From the NCBI RefSeq assembly GCF_020165195.1, contig NZ_JAIUHR010000002.1:124001-188000 (forward strand): a DNA stretch of 64,000 nucleotides, given 5' to 3'. Below, piece by piece: positions 62,627 to 64,000 of this stretch (the stretch's first letter is position 1; every line of letters starts with the position of its first letter). The position numbers and the translations under genes are program-made. The notes under the pieces are model-generated. The model ran no database searches, was not told the DNA's origin, and saw nothing but the letters and a program-made list of their open reading frames with translations. This stretch comes from Mesorhizobium sp. CA14. GTDB taxonomy: Bacteria; Pseudomonadota; Alphaproteobacteria; Rhizobiales; Rhizobiaceae.

Positions 62627-63805
62627 ATGCAGCCAAACCTGAAATTCTCGCGGAGCGAATTTGCCGATCGCCTCGCCAAGACGCGAAAAGCCATGGAGGC
62701 TAAGGGCGTCGATCTGCTGATCGTCAGCGATCCTTCCAACATGGCCTGGCTGACAGGCTATGACGGCTGGTCATTCTATGTGCATCAGGCCGTCATCGTG
62801 CCGCCTTCCGGCGAGCCGGTCTGGTACGGCCGCGGCCAGGACGCCAACGGCGCCAAGCGCACCGCCTATCTCGCGCATGACAACATCATCGGCTACGCCG
62901 ACCACTATGTGCAGTCGACCGAGCGGCACCCGATGGATTACCTCGCCAGCGTGCTGGCCGAGCGCGGCTGGGACAAGCTCAGCATCGGCGTCGAGATGGA
63001 CAATTACTGGTTTTCGGCTGCGGCTTTCGCGTCGCTGCAGAAGCACCTGCCCAATGCCCGCTTCGCCGACGCCACCGCGCTGGTCAACTGGCAGCGCGCG
63101 GTGAAAAGCCCGACCGAGATCGAATACATGCGCAACGCCGCCCGCATCGTCGAGGCGATGCACCAGCGCATCGTCGACAAAGTAGAGGTCGGCATGCGCA
63201 AATGCGACCTGGTCGCCGAGATCTACGATGCCGGCACGCGCGGCGTCGCCGGCATCGGCGGCGACTATCCGGCGATCGTGCCGCTCTTGCCATCGGGCGC
63301 GGACGCCTCGGCGCCGCATCTCACCTGGGACGACAAGCCGATGAAGGTGAACGAAGGCACGTTCTTCGAGATCGCCGGCTGCTACAATCGCTACCACTGC
63401 CCGCTGTCGCGCACTGTCTTCCTCGGTAAGCCGACGCAGGCGTTCCTCGATGCCGAGAAGGCCACACTTGAGGGCATGGAAGCAGGTCTGGCCGCGGCCA
63501 AGCCGGGCAATGCCTGCGAGGACATCGCCAATGCCTTCTTTGCGGTGCTCAAGAAATACGGCATCGTCAAGGACAACCGCACCGGCTACTCGATCGGTCT
63601 TTCCTATCCGCCGGACTGGGGCGAGCGCACCATGAGCCTGCGCCCCGGCGACCGCACCGAGCTCAAGCCCGGCATGACCTTCCATTTCATGACTGGACTG
63701 TGGCTGGAGACGATGGGGCTGGAGATCACCGAGTCCATTCTCATTACCGATACCGGCGTCGAATGCCTGGCCAATGTGCCGCGCAAGCTGTTCGTGAAGG
63801 ACTGA
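62627..63805 (+). CDS. eutD: Ectoine hydrolase EutD (DoeA)
   Basis: A 392-residue M24 (creatinase/aminopeptidase P) fold protein. The N-terminus has VDLLIVSDPSNMAWLTGYDGWSF when read across its blocks, and the C-terminal pita-bread domain has GGDYPAIVPL, NEGTFFEIAGCYNRYHCPLSRT and GERTMSLRPGDRTELK. The Asp residues that bind metal in M24 peptidases are missing, as known for ectoine hydrolases, which act without metal. It opens ectoine to N-acetyl-diaminobutyrate. GAGGA precedes ATG 62627. Confidence 0.93.
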   Translation: MQPNLKFSRSEFADRLAKTRKAMEAKGVDLLIVSDPSNMAWLTGYDGWSFYVHQAVIVPPSGEPVWYGRGQDANGAKRTAYLAHDNIIGYADHYVQSTERHPMDYLASVLAERGWDKLSIGVEMDNYWFSAAAFASLQKHLPNARFADATALVNWQRAVKSPTEIEYMRNAARIVEAMHQRIVDKVEVGMRKCDLVAEIYDAGTRGVAGIGGDYPAIVPLLPSGADASAPHLTWDDKPMKVNEGTFFEIAGCYNRYHCPLSRTVFLGKPTQAFLDAEKATLEGMEAGLAAAKPGNACEDIANAFFAVLKKYGIVKDNRTGYSIGLSYPPDWGERTMSLRPGDRTELKPGMTFHFMTGLWLETMGLEITESILITDTGVECLANVPRKLFVKD

Positions 63806-63809
63806 GCCG

Positions 63810-64000
63810 ATGTCCGCTTTGCGTCCGTCGCCGATCGCGCCGACCGTCGACTTCGAGCGCGACGGCGTCCAGCACGGCTTCCTGCGCCTGCCCTACAGCC
63901 GCGACGATTCCGCCTGGGGATCGGTAATGATCCCGGTCTGTGTCGTGCGCAACGGCAAGGGCTCGACGGCGCTGCTCACCGGCGGCAATCACGGCGACGA
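63810..64000 (+). CDS. eutE: N-acetyl-diaminobutyrate deacetylase EutE (DoeB), 5' part
   Basis: The first 63 residues of a zinc-dependent deacetylase of the AstE/aspartoacylase family, cut by the window edge. It begins MSALRPSPIAPTVDFERDG, and the zinc-binding GGNHGDE (His and Glu ligands) is the last motif visible. EutE removes acetate from N-alpha-acetyl-diaminobutyrate made by EutD. The four-base gap after eutD and the motif make the call firm despite truncation. Confidence 0.9.
   Translation, partial: MSALRPSPIAPTVDFERDGVQHGFLRLPYSRDDSAWGSVMIPVCVVRNGKGSTALLTGGNHGD

Noticed and set aside
62627..63805. Ordinary Xaa-Pro aminopeptidase
   Set aside because: M24 metal ligands are missing and the gene lies between eutC and eutE, which fits ectoine hydrolase.
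1..64000. CRISPR array, prophage, insertion sequence, tRNA or rRNA genes
   Set aside because: No regularly spaced repeats, transposase or integrase motifs, or tRNA/rRNA-like sequence was noticed on reading both strands; no search tool was run.

Overview
The window looks like a chromosomal segment of a high-GC alphaproteobacterium of the order Rhizobiales. Mesorhizobium or a close relative is the best guess. This rests on GC-rich codon use, two candidate EcfG general-stress promoters (GGAAC-N16-CGTT type), the style of the ehu/eut ectoine operon, and repeats built from CTTCTCCCCGT/ACGGGGAGAAG hairpins. The assignment is an inference; no rRNA or tRNA gene is present to confirm it.

Region 1 (1-4260) is a stress and housekeeping fringe. 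It holds a YciE/DUF892 ferritin-like gene, a small hydrophilic protein behind a consensus EcfG-type promoter, and a tightly packed minus-strand operon. That operon encodes a lipoprotein, a divergent Nramp-type metal transporter and two PRC-barrel-type proteins. Decayed fragments of an ATPase and a short-chain dehydrogenase lie in the gaps.

Region 2 (4282-43966) is a complete type VI secretion system. tssH/clpV is divergent from a long plus-strand run: tssA, tssB, tssC, hcp, tssE, tssF, tssG, tagH, tssJ, tssK, tssL, tssM, tagF. The run ends in an effector module: DUF2169 protein, thiolase-like protein, a PAAR-like DUF4150 protein with a histidine-rich HNH-like C-terminus, and a putative immunity protein. 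Convergent to it lie vgrG, a DUF6484 gene and a truncated TIGR02270-like gene. A second plus-strand operon follows: a second FHA gene, a second OmpA-fused tssL, a second tssM, pppA, ppkA, a DUF1036 gene, and a membrane-anchored protein combining an M23 endopeptidase with a transglycosylase-like domain. The apparatus thus has one tube/sheath/baseplate set but two TssL/TssM/FHA sets, plus a phosphatase/kinase/FHA/TagF post-translational switch.

Region 3 (43967-50004) holds small accessory genes: a short soluble protein, a short membrane protein, an OmpA-type protein, a DUF6931-like protein, a decayed CxxCH fragment, a glycine-tailed lipoprotein and a secreted caspase-like (C14) protein with Sel1-type repeats.

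Region 4 (50005-64000) is an ectoine/5-hydroxyectoine import and catabolism locus. Minus strand: doeX-like Lrp/AsnC regulator, doeC, doeD and a medium-chain dehydrogenase. Plus strand: the MocR-type regulator enuR, the ABC importer ehuABCD, then eutA, eutB, eutC, eutD (doeA) and the start of eutE (doeB), which runs off the window. In the known pathway EutD opens ectoine to N-alpha-acetyl-diaminobutyrate, EutE deacetylates it, DoeD transaminates it and DoeC oxidises aspartate semialdehyde to aspartate. Three composite palindromic repeat elements sit only in this region's intergenic gaps.
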